Part shown: one piece after another, positions 14,244 to 22,410 of the stretch
Position numbering within the stretch: position 1 is the first letter of the stretch
Layout: the number at the start of each line of letters is the position of its first letter
From: Streptomyces sp. A0642
GTDB taxonomy: Bacteria > Actinomycetota > Actinomycetes > Streptomycetales > Streptomycetaceae
Direction of reading: 5' to 3'
Assembly (NCBI RefSeq): GCF_004795105.1
Contig: NZ_SSBL01000013.1
Coordinates: 117,003 to 181,002, forward strand
Length of the DNA stretch: 64,000 nucleotides
Program-made: the position numbers and the translations under genes
The notes under the pieces: model-generated
Database searches by the model: none
Seen by the model: only the letters and a program-made list of their open reading frames with translations
What the model was told of the DNA's origin: nothing

Positions 14244-15466
14244 CGGACTGAACCCGCCTTCCCCCGTGAAATCTTCGGTACCTTCAATTCGACTTCGGTG
14301 CCCTGGCCGGGGACCGAGATCAGTTCCGCGGTGCCGCCCAGGTCGCGCAGCCGCCCGCGGATCGACAGGGCGACGCCGAGACGGCCCTCGCCCTCGGCCT
14401 GGGCGAGCCGGCCCTCCGGGATCCCGGGCCCGTCGTCCCTGACCGTGACGATCACCTCGTCCGGCCAGTCCTCGACCAGGATCCACGCCTGGGCGTCCTC
14501 CCCCGCGTGCACCCGGACATTGTCCAGGGCCGCGCCGACCGCCGCCGCCAGCTCCCCGGCCGCCGCGGGCGTGAGCAGCACCGGCGCGCCGGGCTCCGCG
14601 AAGGTGACCCGGGATCCGGCGTGCGGGGCGAGCAGGGCGCGCAGATCGGTCACGGCCGGGGCGTCGGTCTCGTCGTCGTCCGTCTCGACGGTCCGCACCA
14701 CGGCACCCTCGGCCGCGTCCTCGGAGACGCGGGTGGGAGGCACCAGGCCACTGGAGACCAGGGTGCGCAGGGCGACCTCCTGCTCCCCGGCCATCCGGCC
14801 GAGCTCCGCGGCCTCGCCGCCGATCGCGGCGCCGCGGCGCTGCACCATGGCGAGGACCTGGAGCACGCTGTCGTGGATGTCCCGGGCCAGGCGCTCGCGC
14901 TCACGGGTGGCGGCCTCGATCTCCAGGGCGCGGGCGAGGGTGCGCTCACTGGCGCGGGCCACCTCGACGACGTATCCGATGGCGATGGACGCGACCCAGA
15001 CCAGCAGGACGTTGTGCAGGGTGTCGCGGCTGGGTGCGCCGCGTTCGATCAGGTTGGCGACGGCGACGAAGGTGGAGGCGAACGCCGCCCACCGCCAGCC
15101 GCCCTTGATGGCGAACGCCAGGACGGAACCGGCGGTCCAGATGGACGGCAGCGTCGGACCGTCGACGTGCTGGGCCTGGAAGTCGGCGAGCGGGGTGACG
15201 AGGATGCCGATGAGCGCGAGCGTGAGGTCCGCGCCCAGGAAGCGTTTGGTGCAGGCCGCGGCGCCCGCCACCTTCGGCAGGGTGACGAGCGTCCAGACGG
15301 CCATGGCCGCGAGGAAGACGACCGCCACCCACGACCGCTCGTACTTCTCGCCTCCGAAAGCGGCGAGCAGGATCGCGTAGAGCATCGTCAGGATGCGGTA
15401 CGCGGTCAGGGCACGCCACAAGGGCTGCTCCACCGACATCCTCACCACACGCACACCTTTGGCCAT
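14240..15466 (-). CDS. macS: Sensor histidine kinase MacS
   Basis: The 408-residue membrane kinase has about five or six hydrophobic helices in residues 18-170, a short coiled region, a HisKA_3 dimerisation segment with H198 in RLARDIHDSVLQVLA, and an HATPase domain (VRDDGPGIPEGR, GRLGVALSIRGRL). ATG 15466 follows GGGGGAG by six bases and is preferred to a GTG five codons earlier. No large extracellular sensor domain is present, so the signal is probably sensed in or near the membrane. It is followed by macR with a four-base overlap. Confidence 0.9.
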   Translation of the reverse strand: MAKGVRVVRMSVEQPLWRALTAYRILTMLYAILLAAFGGEKYERSWVAVVFLAAMAVWTLVTLPKVAGAAACTKRFLGADLTLALIGILVTPLADFQAQHVDGPTLPSIWTAGSVLAFAIKGGWRWAAFASTFVAVANLIERGAPSRDTLHNVLLVWVASIAIGYVVEVARASERTLARALEIEAATRERERLARDIHDSVLQVLAMVQRRGAAIGGEAAELGRMAGEQEVALRTLVSSGLVPPTRVSEDAAEGAVVRTVETDDDETDAPAVTDLRALLAPHAGSRVTFAEPGAPVLLTPAAAGELAAAVGAALDNVRVHAGEDAQAWILVEDWPDEVIVTVRDDGPGIPEGRLAQAEGEGRLGVALSIRGRLRDLGGTAELISVPGQGTEVELKVPKISRGKAGSVR

Positions 15467-15503
15467 GCTGTTCTCCCCCACCCCCGGCGAACCCCTCGCG
15501 CCC

Positions 15504-16256
15504 TCAGGCGTCGTGGCGGTCCGCTTCCGTCCCTGACGGCGTCTTCTTCGCGGCCTCGGCGCGTCGCTTCGCCTCGTCGGCGAGCTGCCGCTTCGCGGCG
15601 GTCGCGTAGACGTCGACGTACTCCTGGCCGGAGAGCTTCATGATCTCGTACATCACCTCGTCGGTGACCGAGCGCAGGATGAAGCGGTCGCCCTCCATGC
15701 CGTGGTAGCGGCTGAAGTCGAGCGGCTTGCCGATCCTGATCCCCGGGCGCATCAGCTTGGGCATCACCTGGCCGGGGGGCTGGATCTTCTCCGTGTCGAT
15801 CATCGCGACGGGAATGACCGGCGCGCCGGTGGCGAGCGCCACCCGGGCGAGGCCGCCGGGCTTACCGCGGTAGAGGCGGCCGTCGGGCGACCGGGTGCCC
15901 TCCGGATAGATGCCGAACAGGCCGCCGCTCTCGATGACCTCGATGCCGGCCTTGATCGCCGCCTCACCGGCCCCGCGGGCGCCCGAGCGGTCCACCGGCA
16001 GCTGTCCGACGCCCTTGAAGAAGGCGGCGGTGAGCTTTCCCTTGACCCCGGGCGCGGTGAAGTACTCGGACTTGGCGATGAAGGTGACCTTGCGGTCCAG
16101 GACGGCCGGCAGGAAGAAGGAGTCGGAGAACGACAGATGGTTGCTGGCGAGGATCGCGGGTCCCTGCGCGGGAACGTTCTCCAGGCCCTCCACCCACGGC
16201 CTGAAGGCGAGCTTCAGAGACCCGCCGATGGAGAACTTCATAGCGCCGTAGATCAA
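15504..16256 (-). CDS. Lysophospholipid acyltransferase (PlsC family)
   Basis: The 250-residue membrane-associated enzyme is of the 1-acyl-glycerol-3-phosphate acyltransferase family. The catalytic NHLSFSD (a variant of the NHxxxxD motif), FPVDRSGARG-like QLPVDRSGARG and YPEGTRSPDG are all present. It would transfer an acyl chain to lysophosphatidate or another lysolipid. The TTG start at 16256 has AGGAGG eight bases upstream. The in-frame ATG at 16241 would leave that site too far away, so TTG is preferred. A charged Ala/Lys/Arg-rich tail ends the protein. It stands upstream of macS on the same strand but 37 bp away, so co-transcription is possible. Confidence 0.9.
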   Translation of the reverse strand: MIYGAMKFSIGGSLKLAFRPWVEGLENVPAQGPAILASNHLSFSDSFFLPAVLDRKVTFIAKSEYFTAPGVKGKLTAAFFKGVGQLPVDRSGARGAGEAAIKAGIEVIESGGLFGIYPEGTRSPDGRLYRGKPGGLARVALATGAPVIPVAMIDTEKIQPPGQVMPKLMRPGIRIGKPLDFSRYHGMEGDRFILRSVTDEVMYEIMKLSGQEYVDVYATAAKRQLADEAKRRAEAAKKTPSGTEADRHDA

Positions 16257-16452
16257 CTCGGGTGCCTCCTGTGTGCTGTCCGACAGACCTTAACCCGTGC
16301 GGCCGCCCGCGTTCCCGCCCGGCACGGGCGGGACGCCGCGGCCCCGGCCGGTGACGGCCCTGGTCGGTGTCGGCCCGGTCGCGTACGGTGAAGTAATCCT
16401 TCCGCACTCCCCCTTTCGCTCCCCTTTCGAGCCTCACGAACAGGAGACCCCG

Positions 16453-17232
16453 GTGCCGGTCCTTCCTGGAGCCGAGCCGTTCCGCCACGAGGGCGGAGAG
16501 GTCGGCGTCCTCCTCTGTCACGGATTCACCGGCTCCCCGCAGTCGCTGCGCCCCTGGGCCGACTATCTGGCGGAGCGCGGGCTCACGGTCTCGCTCCCGC
16601 TGCTGCCCGGGCACGGCACGCGCTGGCAGGACATGCAGGTCACCGGCTGGCAGGACTGGTACGCCGAGGTGGACCGGGAACTGCGGGCGCTGGTGGAGCG
16701 GTGCGAGCAAGTCTTCGTGTTCGGGCTCTCGATGGGCGGCGCGCTGTCGCTGCGGCTGGCCGCCAAGCACGGCGACGCGGTACGGGGCCTGGTGCTGGTC
16801 AACCCGGCCAACAAGGTGCACGGTCTCGCGGCACACGCCCTGCCGATCGTCCGCCATCTGGTGCCGAGCACGAAGGGGCTGGCGAGCGACATCGCGCTGG
16901 AGGGTTCCCACGAGCTGGGCTACGACCGGGTGCCGCTGCACGCGGCGTACTCGGTGCGGAAGTTCTTCCGGCTGGTCGACGCCGAGCTTCCCCAGGTGAC
17001 CCAGCCGATCCTGCTGCTGCACAGCCCGCAGGACCATGTGGTGCCGCCCGCCGACACCGCCCGCATCCTGAGCCGGGTGTCCTCGACCGACGTCGAGGAG
17101 ATCCTGCTGGAACAGAGCTACCACGTCGCGACGTTGGACCACGATGCGGAGCGGATCTTCGACGAGAGCTACTCGTTCATCGGCCGCCTCGCCCCGAGCG
17201 TCGGAACGAAGGGGAGCACGTCCGGTGGCTGA
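16453..17232 (+). CDS. Alpha/beta hydrolase (carboxylesterase/monoacylglycerol lipase-like)
   Basis: The 259-residue hydrolase has the oxyanion region LLCHGFTGSP, the nucleophile Ser in FGLSMGGALS, an Asp in LLHSPQDHVVPP and the catalytic His in SYHVATLDHD. This is the pattern of the bacterial carboxylesterase Est30 and monoacylglycerol lipase group. GTG 16453 follows AGGAG by seven bases. It overlaps the next gene by eight bases, so the two are an operon. Being divergent from the acyltransferase, it may take part in the same lipid turnover, but that is only inference from position. Confidence 0.87.
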   Translation: MPVLPGAEPFRHEGGEVGVLLCHGFTGSPQSLRPWADYLAERGLTVSLPLLPGHGTRWQDMQVTGWQDWYAEVDRELRALVERCEQVFVFGLSMGGALSLRLAAKHGDAVRGLVLVNPANKVHGLAAHALPIVRHLVPSTKGLASDIALEGSHELGYDRVPLHAAYSVRKFFRLVDAELPQVTQPILLLHSPQDHVVPPADTARILSRVSSTDVEEILLEQSYHVATLDHDAERIFDESYSFIGRLAPSVGTKGSTSGG

Positions 17233-17887
17233 GCACGACGCGGAGCGCACAGGCAGCGAGGAGGAGCGGGAGCCGCTCCCCGCCGGGGGAGCGCCCGTCC
17301 CCGACGAGGACGGCGGTGCGCCGGCGCCGGAGACCCCGGCCACGCCCGGCGGGGCGGACGGCGAGCGCCCGGTCGACGAGGACGCCGTCTGGAAGGCGAT
17401 CGTCGCCGGGTACGGGCAGGAACCGCCGGACCCGCCGGGCGCCAGGCCCTTCCGGTCCATCGAGGACCTCGCCCTCCCGGAGGAGGACACCACCGCGCTG
17501 GACCCGGACAAGGGCATCGGCAAGCGGCCGCCCAAGCCGCCGGAGAAGCCGCTCGGCAGCTCGGTGGTCTTCGCTCCGGGCGTCGGCGGCCCGCGCGACT
17601 ACGAGCCGGCGGAGCCCGTCGAGGGCGACGACACCGGCGAGGGACACTTCGTGCCGCCGGAGCCGCCGCCGCTGCCGGAGGCCGACGTCACGTCGAAGTT
17701 CGCCTGGCTCGCGGTGATCGGCGGCCCCGTCCTGCTGCTCCTGGCGGTGCTGCTCCAGTGGGAGATGACCTGGTGGCTGACCACGGTCGGCGTCGGCGGC
17801 TTCCTGGGCGGTTTCGCGACGCTGGTGGCCCGGATGGAACACGACGACGAGGACGGCGACGACCCGGGCCGCGGCGCGGTGGTCTGA
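17225..17887 (+). CDS. Acidic Pro-rich protein with two C-terminal membrane helices, unknown function
   Basis: The 220-residue protein has a long acidic, Pro/Glu/Asp-rich cytoplasmic-looking N-terminal region (about 1-155) and two adjacent hydrophobic helices (about 160-205), then an acidic tail. I do not recognise a catalytic domain. It is translationally coupled to the hydrolase by an eight-base overlap, with GGGAG in front of the GTG start. Conserved position suggests a membrane partner of the hydrolase. Downstream lies the 845-bp repeat block. Confidence 0.8.
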   Translation: MAEHDAERTGSEEEREPLPAGGAPVPDEDGGAPAPETPATPGGADGERPVDEDAVWKAIVAGYGQEPPDPPGARPFRSIEDLALPEEDTTALDPDKGIGKRPPKPPEKPLGSSVVFAPGVGGPRDYEPAEPVEGDDTGEGHFVPPEPPPLPEADVTSKFAWLAVIGGPVLLLLAVLLQWEMTWWLTTVGVGGFLGGFATLVARMEHDDEDGDDPGRGAVV

Positions 17888-17930
17888 CCAGACCCTCGCG
17901 GCGCCCCTTGCGGGGGGCGACGCCTTGTCG

Positions 17931-18240
17931 TGGTTGCCCCTGTCCGGGGCCCGGGGCCCCTGCGGGGGGCGGTGCCTTGTTTTGGTTGCCCCTGTCCGGG
18001 GCGCGGGGTTCCGTCCTCAAGCGCCGGACGGGCTTGGGCGGTGCGGGTCCCCTGCGGGGGGCGGGGCCTTTTCATGGTTGCCCCTGTCCGGGGCGCGGGG
18101 TTCCGTCCTCAAACGCCGGACGGGCTTGGGCGGTGCGGGTCCCCTGCGGGGGGCGGTGCCTTTTCATGGTTGCCCCTGTCCGGGGCGCGGGGTTCCGTCC
18201 TCAAACGCCGGACGGGCTTGGGTGGTGCGGGTGCTCCGCG
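17931..18240 (+). repeat. Tandem 92-bp repeats (three copies plus a partial)
   Basis: Units beginning TGGTTGCCCCTGTCCGGGG start at 17983, 18075 and 18167, a period of exactly 92 bp. A shortened 52-bp unit precedes them at 17931. Each full unit contains CGTCCTCAAACGCCGGACGG, a palindromic core seen widely between Streptomyces genes. Copies are nearly identical, so they arose recently or are being homogenised. Together with the next two entries this fills the whole 845-bp gap between convergent genes; no protein-coding gene is supported there. Confidence 0.9.
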
Positions 18241-18256
18241 AGGTTTTGCGCCCGTG

Positions 18257-18562
18257 TCCGGTGGGTGGGGGTTCGGGGTCCCTCCGGGGCGTCTCCTCGG
18301 ACGACGAACGTTCGGCGGGTACGCAGCGGACCCGGGTCGGTGTTCGTCGTCCTGCGGGGACTCCCCTGCACGCCCCCGAACCCTGCCCGTCTTGCGTCTG
18401 CGGCAGTCGCAGGGCCGGTGTGCACACGCGACTGATGCCGGGTGGGGGCGTGCAGGGGAGTCCCCGCAGGAAATGGCGTACGACTCCGGTTCTTTTCCCG
18501 CCGGGCCGCACATGCCATTTCTGAGGAGTCTCCCCGGAGGGACCCCACCCCCACCCACCGGA
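18257..18562. repeat. Nested long inverted repeats with hairpin-capped inserts
   Basis: Outer arms at about 18257-18300 and 18523-18562 are near-complementary (GTGGGTGGGGG...GGGGTCCCTCCGGGG at left). Inner arms 18351-18377 and 18444-18470 are a perfect 27-bp inverted repeat. Between outer and inner arms lie two unrelated ~50-bp inserts, each with its own short terminal inverted repeats: ACGACGAAC/GTTCGTCGT (18301-18309, 18342-18350) and AAATGGC/GCCATTT (18471-18477, 18514-18520). The centre 18378-18443 is the loop. Similarity continues outwards into the 92-bp units at left and their inverted copies at right. Confidence 0.88.
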
Positions 18563-18604
18563 CAGAGGCAAAGGCCCGCACAACACCGCGCAACCGCACC
18601 CCCC

Positions 18605-18760
18605 AGCCCGTCCGGCGATTGAGGACGGAACCCCGCGCAACGCGGAGGACCCGCACACACCAAGCCCGTCCGGCGCCTGAGGACGGAACCGGCCCGCCGG
18701 AGCACCGCCACCCCGCGGAGCACCCGCAGCGATCAAGCCCGTCCGGCGATTGAGGACTCC
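18605..18760 (-). repeat. Inverted copies of the CGTCCTCAA...GCCGGACGGG element
   Basis: Three copies of GCCCGTCCGGCGATTGAGGA or a close variant occur near 18606, 18663 and 18738, in the opposite orientation to the three copies at 18010-18215. They make the whole block a large imperfect palindrome. The last copy runs into the 3' end of the EEP-family gene and supplies its final codons. Confidence 0.8.
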
Positions 18761-19527
18761 ACCCCGCCGCCCCGCGAGGAACCCGGCACGCGGAGCGCGG
18801 CCAGGACCGGCAGGTGGTCGGTCGCGGCCAGCAGGTCGGCCTCGCGGACCCCGGGCAGCCCCGTGGGCACCCCGCAGCCGAGCACCTCGATGCCGCCGGT
18901 CGCGAAGACGGCGTCGATCCGCTTGTGCGGGTCGTGCGGCGGGAAGGTGTGCTCACCGCCCCGGGGCCGGACCGCCCAGCAGTCCTGGAGGCGCCCGGCG
19001 AGCAGCCGGAAGGCCCGCCCGCTCGGTACGTCGTTGAGGTCGCCGGCCACGATCACGTGGTCGACGCCCATCGCGTCCACCGTCTCCAGGAGCCGTTCGG
19101 CCTGGGCGAGGCGTTCCGCGCGCTCAAGGCTCAGGTGGCAGCTCAGCACGCCGAACCTGGCGCCCGCGACCCGGACCACCGCGGTGGCGAAGCCTCGGCG
19201 GTGCAGTCCCGGGGTGAGCGGCAGGAGGATGTCCTCGGTGCGCTCCACCGTGGCGCGCAGTGAGCAGAGCAACAGGGGTCCGGCCGCGGTGGCGCCGCCT
19301 CCCAGGACCACCAGGCCGCTGCGGGCGGCGAGCCGGGCGGCGGCCTTGCGCCAGCGGAAGAAGCGCGGGGCCTCCTGCACGAGGACCAGATCGGGTGCGC
19401 AGGCCGCGATGACGCGGGCGAGCGCCGCGCAGTCGTCTCGCATCGAGCGGACGTTGTAGCTGAGCACTCTGACGACGGCCGAGCCGTCCTGCTCGGTGCG
19501 GGAGTCTGGCAGGGACATCATGGCCAT
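18733..19527 (-). CDS. Endonuclease/exonuclease/phosphatase (EEP) family protein
   Basis: The ~264-residue protein has the DNase I-like fold: LSYNVRSM, LVLVQEAP (catalytic Glu), VIVAGDLNDVPSG (Asp/Asn) and ATDHLPVLAAL (Asp-His). Such enzymes cleave phosphodiesters in DNA, RNA or phospho-lipids; the substrate is not evident. There is no signal peptide. Start choice is uncertain: GTG 19536, ATG 19527, ATG 19521 and ATG 19518 are all in frame and none has a good ribosome site. The last residues (SSIAGRA) and the stop codon come from an intergenic repeat copy, so the tail is probably not functional. Confidence 0.82.
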   Translation of the reverse strand: MAMMSLPDSRTEQDGSAVVRVLSYNVRSMRDDCAALARVIAACAPDLVLVQEAPRFFRWRKAAARLAARSGLVVLGGGATAAGPLLLCSLRATVERTEDILLPLTPGLHRRGFATAVVRVAGARFGVLSCHLSLERAERLAQAERLLETVDAMGVDHVIVAGDLNDVPSGRAFRLLAGRLQDCWAVRPRGGEHTFPPHDPHKRIDAVFATGGIEVLGCGVPTGLPGVREADLLAATDHLPVLAALRVPGSSRGGGVESSIAGRA

Positions 19528-19545
19528 GGAGTTCACGATACGGCG

Positions 19546-19583
19546 GACGCCCGCCGCTCCCCGAGAGGGGCGCGGCGGGCGTC
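19546..19583 (-). terminator. Terminator after glkA
   Basis: GACGCCCGCCGCTCCCC (19546-19562) pairs with GGGGCGCGGCGGGCGTC (19567-19583) with one mismatch and a four-base loop, 22 bp after the glkA stop codon. Confidence 0.8.
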
Positions 19584-19605
19584 GGTGGTTTCCGTGGCCG
19601 GTGGA

Positions 19606-20547
19606 TCAGCCCTGCCGGGCCAGGTCCGCCGCGCCCACCAGACCGGCCTTGCCGCCCAGTTGGGCCGCGAGCACCTGGGCGTGCGGGCGCCACTCGCCAC
19701 CGATCAGCCAGCGCCGGAACGACTTGCGGATCGGGTCGAGGACGAGTTCGCCCTCGTCCGAGACGCCGCCGCCGACGATGAACGCGGACGGGTCGAAGAG
19801 CGAGGCGAGGTCGGCCAGTCCGGCGCCGGCCCAGCGGGCCAGCTCACGGAACGAGTCGACGGCCACCGGGCAGCCCTGCCGGGCGGCCTCACTGATGTGC
19901 TTGCCCTCGATGCCCTCGACCGTGCCGTCGCCGAGCGCGAGCAGGATCGTGGCGTTCTCCGGGGTGGCGTTGGCTCGCTGCTTCGCGTACCGCACGAGGG
20001 CGCGGCCGGAGGCGTACTGCTCCCAGCAGCCCTGGCTGCCGCAGCCGCAGAGGAGACCGTCGGGGACGACCCGGATGTGGCCGAACTCGGCGGCCACGCC
20101 GAAGCGTCCGCGGCGCAGCTTGTTGCCGATGATGATGCCGCCGCCGAGGCCGGTGCCCAGCGTGATGCAGATGACGTCCTCGTGGCCCTGGCCCGCGCCG
20201 AAGCGGTATTCGCCCCAGGCCGCGGCGTTGGCGTCGTTCTCGACGACCACCGGCAGGCCGACGCGCTGCTCGACCTTGTCCTTCAGCGGCTCGTGCCGCC
20301 AGTTGATGTTCGGTGCGAACAGCACCGTGGCCCGCTTGTCGTCGACGTATCCGGCCGCGCCGATGCCGACCGCCTCGACCGGGTGTCCCGCGCTCGCGCC
20401 GGACACCGCAGCCGCGATGGCGTCCACGATGCCTTCGGCCGTCGGCGGGGTCGGCACCTTGAAGGTCGAGAGGATGTGGCCCTCTTCGTCCACCACTCCA
20501 GCTGCGATCTTCGTGCCGCCGATATCGACGCCGATGGTGAGTCCCAT
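19606..20547 (-). CDS. glkA: ROK-family glucokinase
   Basis: The 313-residue ATP-dependent glucose kinase is also the central mediator of carbon catabolite repression in Streptomyces. Motifs are the phosphate loop VDIGGTKIAAGVV, ENDANAAAWGE with the catalytic Asp, TLGTGLGGGI, and the ROK zinc signature GHIRV...CGCGSQGCWEQYASG with three Cys and one His. ATG 20547 follows GAGGG. It is preceded by the small acidic-protein gene that sits at this place in S. coelicolor. A hairpin in the 73-bp gap may reduce read-through. Confidence 0.95.
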   Translation of the reverse strand: MGLTIGVDIGGTKIAAGVVDEEGHILSTFKVPTPPTAEGIVDAIAAAVSGASAGHPVEAVGIGAAGYVDDKRATVLFAPNINWRHEPLKDKVEQRVGLPVVVENDANAAAWGEYRFGAGQGHEDVICITLGTGLGGGIIIGNKLRRGRFGVAAEFGHIRVVPDGLLCGCGSQGCWEQYASGRALVRYAKQRANATPENATILLALGDGTVEGIEGKHISEAARQGCPVAVDSFRELARWAGAGLADLASLFDPSAFIVGGGVSDEGELVLDPIRKSFRRWLIGGEWRPHAQVLAAQLGGKAGLVGAADLARQG

Positions 20548-20568
20548 GAATCCCTCAGTTTCGGTCGA

Positions 20569-20601
20569 GCCCCGCTGGGGCAACCGTACCCGAGGCGGGG
20601 C
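20569..20601 (-). promoter_or_regulatory. Hairpin between the upstream gene and glkA
   Basis: GCCCCGC (20569-20575) pairs with GCGGGGC (20595-20601). It lies in the short gap before glkA and could be a weak terminator or attenuator separating glkA from the upstream gene. Confidence 0.4.
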
Positions 20602-20620
20602 CCCCTCCTGTCGGCGCCGG

Positions 20621-21079
20621 TCAGTCCAGGTCGATGTGTTCGCCGGCACCCGACCCCTCGTCGCGGGGGTCCGTGGGGTCGTCCGCCTTCGATTCGGTGC
20701 CTGCGGGGTCCCCCGCGCCCTGGGTCCAGCGGCGTTCCTGGCCCTCGACCGCCGAGCGGTAAGCCGCGAGCAGTTCACTGCCGGCGGCGGCAATGTGATC
20801 GAAAACGTCCGGATTGCGTTCGATAACGGGCTCGACGGCGGACTTCGCCTGCTTGATGACCTGCTGCACGGCCCCCTGGGCCGCCACCCCGAGCAGGGGC
20901 GTCTGGAGGGACCCGAGCTTGTCGGCCACGGCGTCGACCAGCTTGCGCAGTTCCTCGGCGGCGGAGCCGGGCGGCGGGCCGGACGCGGTGCGGCGGCGGG
21001 CCTTCTCGGCGGCGAGGTCCTCGGCGCAGGCCTTCGCCCACGCGTCGTCGTCGGCGGGACGATCGGTGGCTTCGCTCAT
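20621..21079 (-). CDS. Small acidic protein encoded upstream of glkA
   Basis: The 152-residue protein is hydrophilic and mostly helical (about 15-120), with an acidic tail. No enzyme motif and no membrane segment is visible. Its place before glkA matches SCO2127 of S. coelicolor, which I recall being connected with glucose repression and interacting with other proteins; the biochemical role is not established. ATG 21079 follows AGGAG by six bases. Downstream spacing to glkA is 73 bp. Confidence 0.8.
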   Translation of the reverse strand: MSEATDRPADDDAWAKACAEDLAAEKARRRTASGPPPGSAAEELRKLVDAVADKLGSLQTPLLGVAAQGAVQQVIKQAKSAVEPVIERNPDVFDHIAAAGSELLAAYRSAVEGQERRWTQGAGDPAGTESKADDPTDPRDEGSGAGEHIDLD

Positions 21080-21191
21080 GGCGGACTCCTGCGACGTGGC
21101 TGCCGGCGGCCGGCAGCCGGGGCTTCTACCAACGACGGTACCCGAACGGCGGTAGGACCGGCCGGCACCGGGCGGCGGTCGGCCCGCGCCT

Positions 21192-22406
21192 TCAGCTCGT
21201 CCTCGGCCAGAGTGCGGGGTCCGGCGTGAAGCGGACCCTCAGCACGCCGTCCGTGAGGGCGGCGCCGGAGACGGTGCAGCGGCGCAGAGCGGACTCCAGG
21301 GGCACGATGCGGTGGAACGGCCCGACGCTGAGGAGCAGCTCGTTGCCGCGCCGGACGAGCTGGAGATCCTTCTTGACGGCGCCGGGAAGGCGCAGGCACC
21401 AGACGAGTATGCCGTCGGAGTCGTCCTGTCCTTCGGGGGCCGCGGCCTCCTCGATCCACCAGGGGTCCTCCGCGCGGCCGCCGTCGCGGCTGTCCGGGGA
21501 CAACCCCGGGGTGTCGTCCGCGAGTCCGGCGAGGTCGCCGGGGCCCTGCGGATCGCGCCCGAGATGGGGCATGTGCAGCGGCGGGCTCCCGGCGGACCGT
21601 TCCTCGTGCCAGTGGCCGAGGCACTTCTCCTGCTGGGCGGCGAGCGCGGCGAACCAGGGGTCGGACGCGTGCCGGGGCAGCACCCGGTTGGCGACGAGGG
21701 CGTCGACCCGCAGCCCGTGCAGGGCGACCCCGGTGCGGGCGGCGCGCAGGGCGTCCTCGGCGGCCGGGCCCGGTTCGGCGACGAGCCGGAGGGTGGTGGC
21801 GCGGTCCTCGATCAGCGTCTGGACCTCTGCCAGCTCGGCGTCGCGCCGGGCGGCGGCCTCGTACAGCCACTGGGCGGGCATGGGCACGCCTGCGAGCTGG
21901 GCGAGCATCGGGCGCAGGGCGCGGGCGGCCTGGCGTTCCTGGGGGAGCAGCCGGCGCAGGTAGCGGCGGAGCTGTCCGGGCAGGGCCAGCAGGGCGAGGG
22001 CTTCGTGCAGCGGCGGCAGGTCGACGACGAGGAGGTCGTAGCCGGCGCGGGACCAGTCGCCCCGTGCGGCGCGGCGCAGGGCGTGGAGCATCGCGAGTGC
22101 GCCGCTGCCGGGGAGTTCGGTGAGCTCCTCGCCGTCCATGCGGTTGCCGCCGAGCAGGTCGAGCACGCCGGACAACTTGTCCTGGAGGGCGAGGAGTTCG
22201 CTGCGGAAGTGCGCGCCGGAGTCGATCCGGACGGACCACAGCCCGTCGGAGACGGCCGTGGGTTCGGTGGCCGTCGGGAAGCCGGGCACGGTGTCGGCCG
22301 AGATCAGCAGGGTGCGGGCGCCGCCGCGGGCGCCCGCCAGTGCGGTGGCCGCCGCGACGGTGGTACGGCCGGCGCCGCCGAGACCGGTGACCAGGACCGT
22401 ACGCAC
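21192..22406 (-). CDS. ArsA-like P-loop ATPase homologue with altered Walker A
   Basis: The 404-residue protein has the deviant-Walker ATPase fold of the ArsA/Get3 group: N-terminal VLVTGLGGAGRTTVAAAT, then LLISADTVPGFPT, YDLLVVDLPPLHEAL (Walker B/switch) and LVANRVLPR. The C-terminal ~100 residues look like the small beta domain seen in actinobacterial members. Canonical GKGGVGKTT is here GLGGAGRTT, with both lysines replaced. ATG is absent; GTG 22406 is chosen, four bases after the upstream stop, and GTG 22436 is the alternative. It forms a tight pair with the SRPBCC gene. Function unknown. Confidence 0.8.
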   Translation of the reverse strand: MRTVLVTGLGGAGRTTVAAATALAGARGGARTLLISADTVPGFPTATEPTAVSDGLWSVRIDSGAHFRSELLALQDKLSGVLDLLGGNRMDGEELTELPGSGALAMLHALRRAARGDWSRAGYDLLVVDLPPLHEALALLALPGQLRRYLRRLLPQERQAARALRPMLAQLAGVPMPAQWLYEAAARRDAELAEVQTLIEDRATTLRLVAEPGPAAEDALRAARTGVALHGLRVDALVANRVLPRHASDPWFAALAAQQEKCLGHWHEERSAGSPPLHMPHLGRDPQGPGDLAGLADDTPGLSPDSRDGGRAEDPWWIEEAAAPEGQDDSDGILVWCLRLPGAVKKDLQLVRRGNELLLSVGPFHRIVPLESALRRCTVSGAALTDGVLRVRFTPDPALWPRTS

Positions 22407-22410
22407 CGGG

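Noticed and set aside
17931..18240. CRISPR-like regular spacing
   Set aside because: The 92-bp periodicity has no unique spacers between short repeats; the whole unit is repeated, and no cas gene is near.
17758..18622. Gly/Cys/Arg-rich open frames across the repeat block
   Set aside because: The same peptide segments recur with the 92-bp unit and in three frames, which is what tandem repeats produce; no start signals.
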